Assembly (NCBI GenBank): GCA_027575765.1 | Contig: JANBPT010000316.1 | Span: forward strand, 1 to 44,962 | DNA length: 44,962 bases | Direction of reading: 5' to 3' | From: Tieghemiomyces parasiticus | Taxonomy: Eukaryota > Kickxellomycota > Dimargaritomycetes > Dimargaritales > Dimargaritaceae | Part shown: positions 41,868 through 44,962 of the stretch, piece by piece | Position numbering within the stretch: the first letter of the stretch is position 1 | Layout: every line of letters begins with the position of its first letter | Translations under genes and position numbers: made by a program | The notes under the pieces: model-generated | Told to the model about the DNA's origin: nothing | Database searches by the model: none | What the model saw: the letters and a program-made list of their open reading frames with translations, nothing else

Positions 41868-44800
41868 CCCCCCCTTGCTTCCACTTTACTACCTTCGGGG
41901 GTGGGGTACGCAGTGTCGCTTCTGTTTACGTTAAGGCACCACTCAAAAAGAAACGAGGTGCCAAAAGGAAGACGTAAAAAATATCATCCGGCTTCTTCAG
42001 AAAGGCACCCTTATAGGGTGGGAGTCACGATGTCCCTACCGTATTTACGGGGCCCAACAACACCAACTACATGCTGTAGGCTGCTATACCTCCAAGAGCT
42101 GTAAACAAAGTATACAGTAGGCCGGTGAGTAGGTGAGGCGAGGTACCTCATCCACCAAGAACCGGGGGAGGGGTGTTAACCTCACTCCTTTCCACAACCT
42201 TGCACCATCCCATCCAGAGCTGCCCTCAGAGGCCAGTTTGTTTACGTTTCCTCAGCGGGTGCTGCCCAGTACTTACCCCTGCCCTTTCCTCCGGACCCCA
42301 TTAGTTCATCCTGGCTACCCTCTTTACGTGTCCGCATAAAATTATGTTCCCTAATTAGGCGGCACAACCGCGTCCTACCCACCAACAACGCGTCTGCCTG
42401 GTGCCCTCCGTGCCGAGCCCAGCCCAGCTGCACAAGGGTAACACTCGAGGATCGACCGGCCGCAGCCCGGTAGCGCGGTACTTCACACGGCTTGCGCCCG
42501 TGGGTTGTATCCGGCCGTGGCCTTGGTCTTAGCAGGAGACCTACTATCTATGGCATGCTCCCCGCCTCGGTTATTGACCCGCGTTCGAGGACCTCCGGTA
42601 GGCCAGCGTCTGCTTCCACTTTTACTGGGCGCTAAAGGAGCTCTATAGCAAGACCGGCGGGCGGGTATCCACAGGATCCATGGGCAGGGACACCTCTGGT
42701 GCCATACATGCCCTGAACGGCCCAGGCAATCCGCCACTGGGGAAGCAACGAAGACGGTTGATGGGCTGTCTGCCTTAGCCTAGCGCGCCTTCCCCTACGT
42801 GGTCAGTGACGCCTCTGGCGGTGCTCGAGTGCGGTCCCTGCCGCTATACCTCTTTATTCAGTATTGTAGAGCTAACTTAGCTGTCCCAGTCACCAGAACT
42901 GGACCCTGGTCTCGGTGCAGACCGCAATGCACCCGACAGCAGTAGCGCACACCCGCCTCTGCGTGTCAACCATATCCAACCTAGTCATTTCCTCGGTGGC
43001 CTTACTACTTACTCAGGACTGGTAGTATAGAGCACCCAAGGCATTGTGCCCTTTGCCGCCCACTTTGGCCTAGTCCTTCACCCTGATGCCTGGGTACCGA
43101 TTGAAGGACTGGAAAAGTAGTGAGACAGGGGGCGTTATGGACCGGCTCCCAACCGCTCGCTCACTAGGACTCCGGTACGGCTCCACCCCCCCCCCCAACA
43201 TCCGAGCCTACTAGCGTGGGAAGTGGTCGACCGCACGAAAAAAGCGTACTAGTTCCCACCCTCCTTTATTTACCGGATATGGCCAGCATTATTTTTTGTT
43301 GTGGAGAAGAAAGGCGGGGTACACTAAAAAAAGCACCCCGCCGGTGGGACTGCCAGCGGGGATGCCCGATCCCACCCGATCGGGACTGCTGGGGACTAAG
43401 GATAACAAAATGTACTGACGCCCACCGGCCCTGCTACCTGCACGAAAGGGCGGACCCGGGTGGTATGGTTGGGGCTGCGACCCGATTGCAAATACCTCGT
43501 ACGGGCTTCTCTGGTCACGTAGCCGGCTCCACTGGTTGCACTGCAACCGTACGGCCAATACCATCAAGCACCGAAGGAGGGTGCACACGTCCCTTCCTTC
43601 TCCCCAACCTGCTACCTCTCTCCAAAGGCGGGCTCTCCGATGCAGTCCGTTGACGGTCTCTATTTCACTGCATGACCTCTACTCGCCGTCGCTGGTGTAT
43701 CCAAGTCCCCGCCGCTGCACCAGCACTTCCTCGGGGCCTTACCCAATGTTATTGTTGGGCAAAGTAGCCAATACGACCGTGTCTTTTGGCGTGCGACTGC
43801 GTCCGTTGAGCGTTATCTATCCCACACGCCAGAATGACTGCCAGTGGGCAACCGTCGAGGATCTGCAGGCTGCATCTCACTGCTTTTGCCCCCCATCTGT
43901 CTCCACCCTGGTTTTTATACCCCCTCGCCGCTTGGCACTTGGTGTGGACCCACCCTCTTTTCTCTTTTGGCAGTGCGCACTCTCACCTGGTTAGCCGCCC
44001 CATTTTCCCCCAACATACCCTCCTCCCATGCCCCCCGCCCAGGTTCATAGCAGCCAGGTCCCTTAGATTTGACCCAATGCCCGTGTATCCGCTGGATTGA
44101 ACCCTCGATTGGATGTAGGCCCCTGTGGGTACAGGTGAGATGCTAACGAATGTGGCTACTCCGGCCTGCCAAGAGGGGCAGCATGGGTGATACTACCTGC
44201 AACACCAAAGTTCCTTATCCGCGATAGATCCAGAAGCCCTTTTATCTTCAGCCGATAAGCTGTCGAGGCCATGGGTACGGGCGGTTGCCTCAGCCCTCCG
44301 TATGTTTCTCGCCTGCATATGGACCGGTGGAAAGCGAGGTGTACCCTTGCGGCCCCATTCATGTATCCTGACGTTGTGGAATCGTCTCTGCCGCACCCTG
44401 GTAGCAGCCTCTACTCCCGAGGCCCTTCTCTGGCGGAGTAGGTCTCTGCACTAGTAAGCCATGTGGGGATGCGTGCGTAGGGATGCCCTTCCTGCCCCTC
44501 ATTCGGTCTCCAGTTGTATATCCTATGTGGCCAACTGAGGGCCAGCCACCAATATGGCGACCGTGCACTGGGTGCCACCTGAAGCACGTCGTTTGTTGGG
44601 ACGTGTTGCTCGTGGTGACTATGTACGACTTAAACGTGTCATAGTCTGGTCAAGCCATCGGTCCTCTCACTTCGGAGCTTGCATCATCTGATGGCGTAGG
44701 GCGACGAGAGATGCAAAGGATGACATTGCTATCCTTGCGGATGGTTAAGCATTTGCCGCTGTAGTCCTGATTATAGGCATCTAACCGGCTTGGCAAGTCT

Positions 44801-44962
44801 ACAACATCGGCAATGTTTCCTGATTTTTCATTCATTCGCTGAAGTGGCCCCTGCTTGTCAGAATAATAAACGACTTTAGTCGGTCGCCACTTTTACCGAG
44901 TTCGATCTCAGTACTTCACGCCCTGAGAGACGTGGCGTTTCTTATACATCACGCATTACAAT
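41868..44962. other. Intergenic region at right end, no supported gene
   Basis: About 3.1 kb with open frames (for example 43216-43653 and 43536-43994 plus) that I cannot link to any family and whose composition looks like random GC-rich DNA. An 11-base C run lies at 43186-43196. A gene entering from the right, or exons of a heavily spliced gene, cannot be excluded. Confidence 0.5.

Noticed and set aside
43216..43994. Two overlapping open frames of about 150 codons on the plus strand
   Set aside because: They overlap in different frames, resemble no family and have no hydrophobic or domain pattern that would favour one.

Overview
The window reads as nuclear DNA of a fungus. It encodes a Sen1-type RNA/DNA helicase, a meiotic MutS homologue (MSH5), a fungalysin (M36) metallopeptidase, a fungal low-molecular-weight thioredoxin reductase and an FKBP12-like prolyl isomerase. 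Introns are short (about 50-400 nt) with GTAAGY, GTAGGY or GTGAGY donors. A type II (bacterial/plant-like) citrate synthase and a sphingomyelin-synthase-type PAP2 enzyme, rather than the usual ascomycete versions, suggest an early-diverging lineage. Zoopagomycota/Kickxellomycotina or Dimargaritales is a guess from gene content only; nothing here proves it.

Layout, left to right. 1-3.28 kb: no gene seen. 3.28-5.04 kb (+): orphan seven-helix membrane protein with a secreted-type ectodomain. 6.10-7.89 kb (-): citrate synthase, two exons. 9.75-11.09 kb (+): thioredoxin reductase, three exons. 11.33-17.49 kb (-): MSH5 in about 23 small exons, reconstructed here by phase-consistent splicing. 18.59-20.07 kb (+): cytosolic LysM-domain protein. 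23.16-24.31 kb (+): sphingomyelin-synthase-like enzyme. 25.44-34.58 kb (+): a giant uninterrupted Sen1-like helicase of 3,047 residues. 35.56-36.03 kb (+): membrane-anchored FKBP with a nested FKBP12 start. 36.66-38.63 kb (+): fungalysin. 38.6-45 kb: gene-poor, holding one candidate gene (-) built on exact 132-bp tandem repeats and preceded by a TATA box.

The genes do not form an operon-like pathway; this is a typical mixed eukaryotic neighbourhood. The points most worth checking are: two adjacent-in-style dual-start genes (thioredoxin reductase and FKBP), where the second AUG restores the exact canonical cytosolic protein; MSH5 with a Gly-to-Ala change at the first P-loop position and extreme intron density; a SUMO-interaction-like motif and a partial PIP-box-like motif in the Sen1 linker; the orphan seven-helix receptor-like protein; and the 132-bp repeat protein. 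No tRNA, rRNA, CRISPR array or recognisable transposon was found by eye.
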